From Mesostigma viride (taxonomy: Eukaryota; Streptophyta; Mesostigmatophyceae; Mesostigmatales; Mesostigmataceae): a DNA stretch of 64,000 nt. Below, one piece after another: positions 1-10,237 of the stretch. The notes beneath the pieces were generated by a model. That model was not told where the DNA came from and searched no databases. It saw only the letters and a program-made list of their open reading frames with translations. Within the stretch, counting starts at the first letter, position 1. Every line of letters starts with the position of its first letter. The stretch is taken from the NCBI GenBank assembly GCA_009746045.1, contig RPFO01000175.1, forward strand, positions 1,536,898 to 1,600,897, given 5' to 3'. Made by a program: the position numbers and the translations under genes.

Positions 1-2
1 TT

Positions 3-2260
3 GCTTACTCTGAGGATGATGATCTCATTACCATTGGGGATGGCAGCCAGGGCATAATTGATTTTGAGGCAGCAACCCTGCTGTCCTCCCAACACCCTGT
101 CCCGGAACCTTACATAAAAGCACTAACCCCTACTGTTGACAACTCCATAGATATCAAGGAGCTTGCTCATCAGCTGCACCTAGCCATGGGTCATGAAACA
201 GTGGCTGAGGAACTGGCCAGACGGCTGGGGGGTAGTAGCATGGGCAAACCACTCAGGAATGCAGTAAAACTGGCTAGACAACACTGTCAAGAATGTCAGT
301 TCAATAGCCCCAAACCTCAAAAATGGCATACTGCAACTCCTTCCACCACTAGGGGCATGATAGTGGGGGATGTGATGCACATCAACAAAGATGTCCAACC
401 CTACCTGATCCTAAAAGATTCATGGTCCAGGTTCACAGTAATGGAACCCCTACCTGGCATGTCTGCAGGGCAGCTACGTGTTGCACTCATGATTGCTTTA
501 CCCAGATTCTACCCAGTTGACAGAATTTTGCTTGATCAACAATTTTCTTGTCTGACTGACCTGGAAGGGTGTGAAGCAATAGAGATTGCTGGGCTGGAAG
601 ATCATGAGGGTCAGGGGGTCATTGAAAGAACCATCAGATCTGTCAAAACCCTACTAGCCAAAAATCCTTCCAAGGATGCTACTTCAGGGGTCTATTGTGA
701 CAGGGCACTCTGGTGTCATGAAATGTGCACAACCCTAAACATGAGACCTGTCTTGCATGCCAAGTGGGGTGAAGTAATCCCAGCAGGCCTGCAGGCAGGT
801 GTATATCCCCCAGAGGTGATAGCACTGTACAACACTGCACGTGCACAAACCTCAGCAAAACTGGCAGAAAAAGATAAAACCCATCCCAGGCCAGTATTCC
901 AAAAAGGTGATCAAGTTCTCTATTACAAGGAAAACAGCTTTGGTAAGGTTGGAACTTGGCTAGGTCCAGTTACCATCCGTGGATTTACCAAAAACAGCAA
1001 GACCGTGGAGGTCAAGCACAATATCAATGGGAAGCGTCACAGGGTGAGCTGTCATAGAATTAAGAAGTATTATTCTCCCATGGCAGACGTGCCTGGGGAA
1101 GAGTCTTTAAGCATGGACTCACTACTTCTATCTGGCAACTCCAGCATGCCCAGCAGTAGCCCTGAGCCACCAATTACTGCTGTTGACAGCACCACAGCAC
1201 CCTCTGTGAACCCTTCCACCCTCAGTGAAGCCAGGCCCACTTCACAACCTGGGGATAGCCTAACCAGGCACGAGGTAGCTGGGTTGGAAGCATTAGCTCA
1301 GCCCCAAGGCACCAAATTGTCTGCCAACCCTCCCGCTCTGAGGTCAAGATTAGCAGTTGCCTTGCAAGCATTACACAGGTCACATAAGCAACAAGCTGCT
1401 GTGGCCGCAGGGCTGGCAAAAGTCTCAGCTGTGTGCACTAGTCAGGACCCCTGGACCCTGGCAATAGACACTCAGGCACAGGTCAGTGTGATCAGTGCAC
1501 AAGCCATCCCTGGTCTTGAGATTGCACCTTCATTTTGGGCACGGGTGCAGGATTTCTCAGGCCAAAGCTCACTGGATATAGTGGGACAAGTGATGCTCCC
1601 TATACTTGGTATTCAGACACCCTTCCAGGTGGTGGAGGGGTACTCTGGTAACACCTTGTTGGGGGAACCTTTTGTATCCTATCCTGGGGTGCTTATCTCA
1701 TCAGCTAATGAGCTCAGTGTCACAGGGGTGGGTGCAGTTCCTCTGGACCACTTTAAAATCCCTCTCTCCAGTATTGTCCCTGGTATGGATGCTGTCATCA
1801 AGGCAGTCAACACTCAGTATGCACCAGGGGAGATCCCTGATCTGGACAAGTTAGTGCACAGCCAGTTCCTCCATCCCTCAGCCTTTGGGCTGGGTAAGTG
1901 GGACATAGCCATGCACTCACCCCACCAAATCTCCCACGTCATACAAGAATGCAAAACACAAAAAGGGTTTACCAAGTGGCTGATGGCCATTGTCCACCAA
2001 GCCAGGCAGGAATGGGTCCTGCCCAACCCCAAAAACCCTCAATACAAACCTCCTGTCACCCCTTCATGGGACGTGCCAGAGGGAGCCAAAAAGCTCAGAT
2101 TAAAATTTGTTCTCAAACAAAAACCACAAAAAGTGGGCTCCCCAATCTTCCATGCCAGACCATGTGTCACAGAATTAAAGGGGACATCCTCACTGCCAAA
2201 AGGGGAAACCTACACACCTGGGCTGCAACAAACCTCACTCAGGATCATGCTCTCCCTATT
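3..2260 (+). pseudogene. Copia-1 pol, 5' part: pre-integrase, integrase, retropepsin-like domain, RT start
   Basis: Partial at the left edge: the frame is already open at base 3. A zinc-binding His/Cys set (LHLAMGH then QHCQECQ) at about 175-300 precedes the integrase core, whose candidate acidic triad is D in GDVMHIN, D in RILLDQQF and E in GVIERTI (about 360-650). Near 1440-1680 is a retropepsin-like segment, LAIDTQAQVSVIS followed by LLGEPFV. At about 2080-2250 the RT begins (LRLKFVLKQ, then RPCVTELKG). The frame is cut at the CTATT target site of Copia-2. Known: Copia protease normally precedes integrase; here it follows. The frame reads on into the inserted LTR to a stop at 2283-2285, which is not biological. 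Confidence 0.85.
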
Positions 2261-2876
2261 AGTTAACGTAAAGGATTTACGTTAGATGGATAGAGATTGT
2301 TACGCTCTTTCCAACGGCACCTTGAACGCCTCATTTGGTTAAGGAACGTAAAAGTTATGACGTTTCATAGGCTGTGCCGACAGTACCCGGCGCGCCACTG
2401 TGGGCGCGTACGGACACAGGATGTACAAGTGTCACTTTGATAGTCCGCAGGACGTTGACAGGACTTGTACAGGACTTGATGGTCAATTGATAGGTAGGCG
2501 TGCTGTAGCGCGCCAGGACCTATGAGACAATTGATACTGAGTAGTGTACGGATAGGTCCACAGGACTAGCCGTATGGACAATTGATAGATCTGCGCGCCA
2601 AAGGCGTGCCAGAGTCTGTGTAATCAATTGATTGACAGTTCAGCTGTGACAGTGCAGCTGAATACTTGGACGCGTCCCTAGCAAGCTATATGTGTGACTT
2701 GGTCGCACTGGGACGCTAGCTCTTGCGTGCACGCTCTCTTGGCACAGCGACCCTGTCGTCTGTGCTGCGTGCAGTCTTGGAAGTGACGTGACTTACGTCT
2801 GTGTTTGCTCATTATAATAAAGGCAACTTTCCTGCAAGAGCCATGGATTCTCTCGGGAGTAAACTCTCATTCAACT
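2261..2876 (+). repeat. Copia-2 5' LTR
   Basis: A 616-bp direct repeat of 22291-22918. It contains TATA-like TTATAATAAAGG near 2811 and several AATTGAT motifs. It differs from the right LTR by a handful of substitutions and two small indels (near 2457 and 2500), so the insertion is fairly recent but older than the chromovirus inside it. Confidence 0.92.
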
Positions 2877-2903
2877 CGTATTACAATCTTCGTAACAAGA
2901 AAA

Positions 2904-3693
2904 ATGCCGGACTCGATGGAGTTCCGCATACCGAGGGATTCTGAAATTCTGGGCAGTCCAGCGGACATCGCCGAATCTCCGGCTGGTCCTTCGACGACTC
3001 CTGTTCGTGAAGATCGTCCGGTTCTTAATCCGGCGTGGCAGCGTGTTGTTGACCAGGCGGTAGCGTCCAGCTCGGAGCTACGCGCTCAGCAGCAGGCACT
3101 GCTGCAAGGCTTACGACTGCCACCCCCGCCTCCGCAACCTTCGATTGTTTCGGGGTTTCGCGATTATCTCGATTCCATTCGAGCTTTGCTTGCGGACTTC
3201 GAAGTCCATACCCGGGCGGGGTTGCAAGCGCCCAGCGCGGTTGCCGAGGTCTCTGATCGAGGAGATCGACAACGCGGTTTCATCGCTTACAGGTTATCAG
3301 CGCAATCTCGCTAACTGGCTGTCGGTTCGTTCGGGCGTCATTCCGACGATCACAACCAACCTGTTTCAAGACCTTGCGATTCTGCAGTTGCTGTCGCGAG
3401 GCTTCCGGACGCGAGAGCGGCAATTGCTGCTCAACCTTGTCGCGTTCTTGTCTGCATTGCGAGAGTGGGCGCCGGACGGGTGGGATTTTCTAACGATTCT
3501 TACCAACCCGCTCCGCATCGTCACCCGCCGCCGTCGTCGCCGCATTGATCCGGTGACGGGCCGTCGGTTGGAACCCATCGTCATCAAAACTCCGGTGACG
3601 ATTGAGGTTGGGCAAGGCCAGGAGGGGCCTGCGCCTGTCGTCAACGATCCAATTTACGACTACGACTACGGCGATTTTCGTGGTCTCGACTGA
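2904..3693 (+). pseudogene. Unrecognised CpG-rich ORF between Copia-2 5' LTR and gag, one frameshift
   Basis: Not recognised. An ORF starts at the ATG at 2904 (MPDSMEFRIPR) and runs to a stop at 3312-3314. Protein-like sequence continues one frame over to a stop at 3691-3693, so a single frameshift near 3250 is likely; together they would give about 263 residues. Visible features are a proline stretch, an amphipathic leucine-rich middle, a run of six arginines (RRRRRR), and an acidic-aromatic C-terminus with YDYDY. Base composition is CpG-rich, unlike the gag and pol that follow, suggesting a captured or separately derived sequence. It sits where a leader ORF or extra capsid-related ORF could be. 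No catalytic motif is seen. Confidence 0.45.
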
Positions 3694-3817
3694 ATTCGGC
3701 ATGGTGGCGCGGTCGGCACCGGGGCAGGCGGCTTTTTGACAGATTGTACATATATACCTGTCTTTTGTTTTACAGCTGCTTAGCTCAGGGCCATACACAC
3801 AGCTAGTGTAGTTTACC

Positions 3818-4937
3818 ATGGCTGAGGGGCGCCGTAGCAAGGGCCTAGCCAGTGGGAATAATAATGGAGGTGCAGGTAGTGGAACCGCCCACGTAGATGA
3901 CGTGGGGGTTACCGGCGAGATTACCAACGTACCTATTAATAATAATACACATGCTGTCTCTGGATATGATCTCACCACCCAGGGTCTACTTATTGTTAAT
4001 CAACTGCAACCTGTCACGTCAGACTCAAAGCCCAAGCAGGCTGAGGAGTTTGTGGAGGGGCTAGAGGGGTTTCCAAGCTTGTACGGTGGTACAAACTATT
4101 ATCAGATCTGGATAGGTAGCCAGACTTTTGGCAAGTGTACAGATCAGATAAAGGACCTCACTAGAGAGTGCAAGAAGGCCAACAAGGCCTGGTCAAGCTA
4201 CGTGGCAGAACTAAAGGAGCTGCTAGAGGATCAACGGAAGAAAGTGGGGATCCATTGGTGGCAGGATAAATACCAGGGGTGGGAGGTGAAAGGAGACCTG
4301 ATCCAGAACTTCCTTAACTATTGTAAAATGGTTGAGGAGGGCAGGGCTCACGGCTTTAATGTTGCTGACAACATAGCCCTGACAAACTGGCTCAAGGTTT
4401 CTGGGCTGGACAAGGCAACACGTGGCTCTTTAAAGGTCATGTGTGCCCCACACTCTACCCTCAAGGCCTACAAGGTCATAATCAAACAAGCCCTCGAGGC
4501 AGAGGAGCTGTTTGAGGGTGGAGTGCCAGCTGTGAAGGCTACCCACGCAGGTGGGCGTGCCCAGGGGGGCTCCAAGACGTCTGAGGCTGACAGAAGCCAA
4601 GGAGGACGTGGGGGCAACCACAACAAGCGGAAGGCGAACCATTCACCCGACCCTGACGGGCAATCACATGCCAAGTCGGTGTTCAGGAGGGTGGGTGGCA
4701 AGCCCAGGCAGGGTAACGCGCCTGCATGACAACGGGGTAGGAGGCCAGGGCAAGTCAAAGATACAATGCTACCTGTGCAAGGGGTGGGGGCACATCAAGA
4801 AGGAGTGTCCCAGCTTCAAGAAGACCCAGGGCCAGGGCAGCAACAAGAATAACAACAACAAAAACAACAACAAGAACAAGTCCCAGGCAGGCCAGCCTTC
4901 AAAGGGCAGTCAACAAGAAGAAAACAAGGAGCAGTGA
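3818..4937 (+). pseudogene. Copia-2 gag with CCHC zinc knuckle, frameshifted
   Basis: Starts at ATG 3818 (MAEGRRSKGLASG). Residues 85-230 form a helical Copia-type gag region (GFPSLYGGTNYYQIW, then W-rich DKYQGWEVKGDL). The first frame stops at 4727-4729. The nucleocapsid knuckle CYLCKGWGHIKKEC (about 4769-4810) is in the next frame, followed by an Asn/Lys-rich tail ending at TGA 4935-4937. A frameshift near 4650-4720 is therefore needed to give full gag. It could be a programmed shift or decay; no slippery site was confirmed. Pol follows in the same frame as the knuckle, just after the TGA. Confidence 0.75.
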
Positions 4938-6644
4938 CTGTCTGAGGCAACCCCTACACACCTTAATTCACCCAAGGGGGAGGCCAGGTGCTCCAATGCA
5001 GATTTTATATCTGGGCAAAGAGAGGGTGATCTCCAGGTTCAGGGTGGCCCCAGGTCACCTGGAGAGGTACAGGTTCCTATGAAGACGTCCTTGACAGCTG
5101 GTGCAGCTGTAAGAATGTCTGACCCCATGCATCCTCGTGCTGGGCATGAGGGTGGACCTCTCATTTTGAGAGAAACCAATGTACAACCACAGAGGGGTGT
5201 GAAGGCCTCTGGTGGTGTGCATGTGGTCCCTGCTGGCAGTCCAGGTGTTGGGCATGAGCAGGGTGACTCAGGCTCTGAGTCAGAACAGGATGGAAGTCAG
5301 CATGGTGATGCTGGACAACCTGACAGCACAGTCCTGACTGTGCCAGGGACTGCTTCCTCCGTGTACCAGGAGTTGGGTGCCCGAATCCACAATATGTTTG
5401 GGCATGCCACTTCTTCAAGCGGTTGCACGACCTCACCTGGTCGCTGGATGACGACCTCACCCCCGCTCAGCAACAGCAGCGACGCGACCTGTGGCCGGAA
5501 TACCTCCGCCATAAGCAGGACCCCCAGAAGCCCAAGGTGTACTGGAGGGGCGGGGACCTGATGATCAACCACAAGATGTGGACGCCCCCAGCGGGCTAGA
5601 ATAGCAATAGCCCTAGCTTGTAACCATTGGCGTCACTGCCGCTAAGGCAGCCATGCCTAGAATGTTGCCTAGCTGTGCCAACACACCTAGTCACGTGCCG
5701 CCAACGCACGGTACACAACCAGCCATAGCCTAGTCCTAGTACAGCCATGCTACGCCCTGGCTATGTTCAGATTACTTGCCCACGCTCCTTGCTATGATAT
5801 GCTCACATGGGTCTTATTGCACCCACAGTTTGCCGGATCGTTAGCCTGTCCTTTTAGCTAGCCGCGCCCGATTGCAGCTGTGGCATGCCTTTGGCATGAA
5901 GGAGACTGGGGGTCTCTGCCCTTTCTCCTGTAGTGCACACACAGGGATTAAAAGCACTTCGGTGCTCCGTGACTCCCCAACGGGAGCACGAGTTTAATTA
6001 ATTAATTGATTAATGCCACTTCTCTGTCAAACAACTTTGCCTTCCGTATGGGCAGGGCACCCCTTCTCAAGGCGTGCCAGCAAGCTGCCTCACGGTGTAA
6101 GTGCCAGTTGTCCTCCAACAAGCCCAGGAAATCACATGCCAAAGCTCTACCTCAGAGCATTGGTGATCTGCAGTGTGATATCCAACACATCAGGGGCATG
6201 CAACTGTTGGTGTGCGTGGACAGGTACACAAAGTACAAGGTGCTAGAGCATTTACCTTCTATGAAGAACAGGTACTTGCTGGCTGCCCTGCAGAATGTAA
6301 GAGCCAAGTTTCCTACCACAAGGATCCAGGTGGACATGCAGTTTCAGCATCTCAAGGGTGATCCCACCCTTCCTGAGTTGCTGGTTACACCTAGGGAGGC
6401 TCATGGGCAGCAGGGTGCTATCGAGAGGGCAATCCAGGAGGTCAAGAAATTGATCATCTCTGAAGACTGGGTACCCTTGTCTGCACCTGCACTTGTCAGG
6501 AGTGCATGGTTGAGGAACGTGGAGCAGCAGCTGAACAGCAGGGTTAATTTCTACTATGATGGAGTTGCTGTCAGCCCAATGGGTCTATATCATGGCCTGT
6601 GCCCACCACATGTGCTGGAGGGCTGGAAACATGCTGCACATGTC
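4938..6644 (+). pseudogene. Copia-2 pol, 5' part: linker, pre-integrase and integrase, split by a LINE fragment
   Basis: The frame continues after the gag TGA. About 155 residues of low-complexity, Gly/Ser/Glu-rich linker contain no protease motif. The pre-integrase region (ELGARIHNMFGHATS) is interrupted at 5414 and resumes at 6024 with the second half of the motif and QAASRCKCQ. The integrase core has D in LQCDIQHI, D in IQVDMQFQ and E in GAIERAI (about 6170-6430). Translation is cut at 6644 by the chromovirus LTR and resumes at 16837. Removing both inserts with one duplication copy each restores one frame. Confidence 0.85.
5415..6012 (+). mobile_element. 5'-truncated LINE fragment: end of ORF1 plus 3' UTR with hairpin and TTAA-repeat tail
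   Basis: Flanked by the 11-bp target duplication ATGCCACTTCT (5404-5414 and 6013-6023). It begins with coding sequence reading SLDDDLTPAQQQQRRDLW and then KVYWRGGDLM, stopping at TAG about 5597-5599. This matches the C-terminal part of L1-type ORF1 proteins (DEDLTP and KVYFRG-like motifs). About 410 bp of non-coding 3' sequence follows, with a stem-loop GTGCTCC/GGGAGCAC (5962-5989) and a TTTAATTAATTAATTGATTAA tail. No ORF2 is present, so this is either an internally deleted LINE or an ORF1-only half-LINE. Confidence 0.8.
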
Positions 6645-7314
6645 TGTTACGTCCCGAGCCGGACGGTGCGAAAGATCTAATCTAGTATAAGGTGCAGTTT
6701 AATAAGCCGGCATAGCCGCGCATCCGCGTACCGCGATAGCAAGCAAAGATCGCAGTAAATTGACTAACTGAGCCGCGGTTTATCCTCAGCTAGGCCTTAT
6801 AGCATGATTAATTAATCTAGCTATATAACACGGCATGTCATGAGGCAAATGACATCCGGATTAGTGCCCCTTGGTCTGAGAGAGTTGTCAACACTCGTTT
6901 CATTAATCATCAAACCAAAAAAGAGAGAGAGTCCATCGTCCACAGACCAATTTCACCTAGCTGCGCTACCAAGCTGGCAAGTTGGTGTGCAGGCGCGCCG
7001 ACATGCGCGCCGATCTTCCAGATACTGCCGTCAAGCCCCAATAGGCTCTGTATGACGTCTAGGGCCGGTCCGGCCCCTAGAAGATCTCGTACTTCTGGCT
7101 AGGCCCAAAATAACTGGTCCGGAACATACAAAGTACCAAATAAACCGCACAAGTCCCGAACTTCGGACAAATTCCCAAATAAGTCCCGAACTGAGTCCTA
7201 TAGTCCGGCGGACTATGAAAGCGAGCTATCGAAAGTCCCAAACGAATAACAAATGACTTTCGACTTATTTATTGAAGGCATTGTTACGCCCATACAAAGG
7301 TCTGGGCCGTAACA
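6645..7314 (-). repeat. Chromovirus 3' LTR (left copy)
   Basis: A 670-bp LTR bounded by TGTTAC and GTAACA. It differs from the right copy by a few substitutions and a 3-bp purine indel near 6922. Confidence 0.93.
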
Positions 7315-7330
7315 CTCCTCCCTTCCCCAG
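7315..7330 (-). other. Chromovirus polypurine tract
   Basis: On the minus strand, GGGGAAGGGAGGAG abuts the start of the 3' LTR, as expected for plus-strand priming. Confidence 0.75.
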
Positions 7331-7646
7331 GGGACGATAGCTATATCGTCCAGGCTTGGGGCGCACGCAACAAGACAATTAACACAAACAAACAAACAAC
7401 AAAAAAAGAAGCTCTTGCAAGCAAAACAAGCAACACACAAAAGCGACAATTGCCCAGGCTGGGCAGTCAGCTATAGAGAACAATAGTACAAAATCAGCCA
7501 TGGGGATACTATGTCCCAACCCCTGTTCGCCAGCGGGTTAGTAAAGCCAATTCTCCCCGGCGTTGCCACACAAGGACAATTCCTTGATAGCCGATGGGAT
7601 GCTGTCGCCATCCCGTTGCAATCCATCCATGAGGAGGTCGCGACCC

Positions 7647-8960
7647 TCACATTCCTCCAATGCTGGGGCCCACCCCTCCCGACCGCGCCTTCCGTTGACG
7701 ATACTCGTGGAGTACCTGGCGACCCTGCTCACCAATTTCCTCGAGGATCTTCCCGGGGTTAGCGAGGTGATCCGCATTGTATGCGAGCTGGTATTCGTTC
7801 ACGTTGGTGCGCGTTTGAGCGAGGTCTACCCACGTCCCGGTGGGCCAGTAAGACATGAATGCGGCCAGGTATTGCGGGTGCGTGAACATGATTGTGCCCG
7901 CGTTCCAATCAATAACCCCACATCCATGCTCCGCAAAGAACCCCCCCGCCATGGTCAACACTACGACGCGCACCTGGAGAGCGTTGAAGCGAAAGCCCGG
8001 AGCCCTCACAAAGTTGGGCACAACCCAGTCGAGGAATGCCTCTCCCTCGCACGGAGCATACTTGGGACAGTCAACCTTTCGAGGTTTACCATCTACCATG
8101 TATTTTGGCAGCTCCCGCTTGGGGCCGTAACGCGGACCAGAACCCTCTGACGTCGATTCTAGGCAGTCCTGGGGTCGCGGGGCCGCCCTCCCTGGGTGCA
8201 AGTCGAAGCAGACTAGCTCGCGCATGGAGCCTCGCTCCACATACGCATGAGTTCCTGCCTCAAAGTGCAGCGGTTGCGGTCGATGATAGTCCGCGCTGTC
8301 GACGGCCACGAACGGCGGTGGTGGGAGTTCAATGTAGACGGGAACACCCCAAAACTCGCGTAAGGGGCGTACTCGTTGTGGGCCGGGAAACGCGCTGACG
8401 TAAGCGCCCACCGTCCATGGCGCCGGTCGAGCCACCGCCTGTACGATCAAAGACCCCTGCGCGGGAGATATAAAGCCCACCGCTGGTATCGGGCCACGCC
8501 TCTCTGGTAGATGGGCGCGGGACGTCTCCACGCGGGCCACCCGCTCGGAGTAAGTTCGAGCTTCTCGGCGCGGACTCTGGGAATCCGCGGAGATGCTGCC
8601 TGCCGACACCTCGTTCGTACATGCGCGACGTCTAGCTTCTCGCTGGGCATCCGGTTCCAATTTGGGCCGTTTCTGGTTGCGCTCGATATCCTCGGAATCC
8701 AGCTTAGTCGGGTCGGTCGAGCCGCCCGTTCGCCGGGTCGGTCCCGTCCCGACAAGAACCGTCATTCCGCCCGTGCCCTGAGTCCGAATGGTTCGCACGG
8801 CATCACCGTCCTGTTGCTGGATCGATGTCACCACAGGTGTGAAAACCGCCCGTTCGCCGAGTCGGCCCTGCTTGCACATGGCGTTGGGGATGCTTTTCGA
8901 CCCAATTACCACGATGGTGCGTACACATCGACGTGAATAACACAAGTGCCTTCGCGGCAT
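7647..8960 (-). CDS. Extra 437-residue ORF downstream of chromovirus integrase, function unknown
   Basis: Not recognised. It lies between the chromodomain and the 3' LTR, where env would be in a retrovirus, but no signal peptide, transmembrane segment or furin-like site is visible. The first ATG may be too early; MCKQGRLGER is a plausible internal start. The N-terminal half is charged and low in complexity (SEDIERNQKRPKLEP, possibly a nuclear-localisation stretch). The C-terminal 200 residues look globular, with PKYMVDGKPRKVDCPKY, VLTMAGGFFAEHGCGVIDW and YWPTGTWVDLAQTRTNVNEY. The frame is intact, in contrast to the damaged pol, so it may be under constraint or simply lucky. It could be a captured host gene. 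Confidence 0.6.
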   Translation of the reverse strand: MPRRHLCYSRRCVRTIVVIGSKSIPNAMCKQGRLGERAVFTPVVTSIQQQDGDAVRTIRTQGTGGMTVLVGTGPTRRTGGSTDPTKLDSEDIERNQKRPKLEPDAQREARRRACTNEVSAGSISADSQSPRREARTYSERVARVETSRAHLPERRGPIPAVGFISPAQGSLIVQAVARPAPWTVGAYVSAFPGPQRVRPLREFWGVPVYIELPPPPFVAVDSADYHRPQPLHFEAGTHAYVERGSMRELVCFDLHPGRAAPRPQDCLESTSEGSGPRYGPKRELPKYMVDGKPRKVDCPKYAPCEGEAFLDWVVPNFVRAPGFRFNALQVRVVVLTMAGGFFAEHGCGVIDWNAGTIMFTHPQYLAAFMSYWPTGTWVDLAQTRTNVNEYQLAYNADHLANPGKILEEIGEQGRQVLHEYRQRKARSGGVGPSIGGM

Positions 8961-9025
8961 CCTGGCTACACGTGATCAAGCCCGTTGTCATAGCGCCCCC
9001 ACCACTACTACCTTCGCGGTATAGC

Positions 9026-10237
9026 CTAGTGGAGGGCATGCTTGGCCTTATACTCGCGAAGCAGACGTTCACACCCTTCTAGCTCATTCTCGGTTCGCCA
9101 CGAATCCTCGTAATCATGCTGAGCAAAACGCCACCGTACCCTTTACTGTCGCTGTCTACCTCTCCCACGCTTGATGTCCCGGTGGTCCACGATCTCGGCC
9201 ACCTCATCTTCCTGTTCTCCAGTCTCGGGGTTGTACTCGACAGGGGCCGGCGGGTTGAGCCGACCTTGGATGGAGTTCTGGTGGTATAACTTGAGCTGGT
9301 CTCGATGGAAGTTGGAGGAAGTGTTCCAGGAGCTCGGGATGTCCACCTTGAACATCACATCTCCAAGCTTCTCCAGAACCTTGTGTGGCCCCAGGAACAT
9401 AGGACGGAGCTTTGTCTTGAGCTCACCCTCTACCTTCTCAGAGAAACGTCCTAGGCGGGGGCCTTCCACCAGTACCCAGTCGCCCACCTCGATGGCCGGC
9501 GTGCGCGCATCTAGGCGGCCAGCAGTCCTCGCCATATAGCGCTCAGCGGCGGCCCGGTAGCCCTTGACCGCACTGTCATGGGCCTGGCGCATCTGGACCA
9601 GCAGCCTCTCCACCCCTTCGAGGGTGTCTCGCCGGACCGACTTTTGAGCTAAGGCTGGGCTTGTGAGAAGGTCAGTCGGCGTGAGCGGATGCCTGCCCGT
9701 GTTGAGGAAGAATGGTGTGAAGCCATGAGCTGCCTGGGGGGCGTTATTCAGGGAGAACTCCACCAAACCCAAGAACTCTTCCCAGTTGCTTCCCACCGCG
9801 TCAGTGTAGTGGCGCATGGTCTCTTGCACTGTGCGGTTCAGCCTCTCCGCCAGGTGGGAGGACGAGCTGTGATATGCTGTCCCCAGCGACACCTTGGTGC
9901 CCAGGCATTCAAAGAACTCCTGCCAGAAACGGGCCGTGAACAGCTTGTCTCGGTCCGATATGAATTGCCGGCTGAGTCCGTGGTACCTGAACACGTGGTG
10001 AAGGTATAGCTTAGCGCAAGCCTCGGCCGTGAGCTCGGCCGGACATGGTGCCAGGTGACACATGCGCGTCAAACGGTCCAGGAAAACCAGAATCATGCTG
10101 TTGCCATTCTTGGTCTTCCGGAAGGGCCAACAAAATCCATCATCAGGGAATCCCAAGGGCCCATCGGGTCTGGTAGGGTCTGGGGGACCGCCTGTGAGCC
10201 CGTGTTGCGGGACTTCATGATCTGACATGATGGACAC
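9026..10237 (-). pseudogene. Chromovirus integrase core, C-terminal domain and chromodomain with internal TAA
   Basis: The integrase core shows D in LVFLDRLT, D in FISDRDKLF and E in LAERLNRTV, then VGDWVLVEGP and the C-terminal GPHKVLEKLGD and FHRDQLKLYH. The last part is a chromodomain: DEVAEIVDHRD, a TAA stop at 9143-9145, then in the same frame VRWRFAQHDYEDSWRTENEL and LLREYKAKH, ending at TAG 9026-9028. Known: chromodomains at the integrase C-terminus define chromoviruses and direct insertion to chromatin. The N-terminal side is joined to the preceding pol ORF by a frameshift near 10120. Confidence 0.85.
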
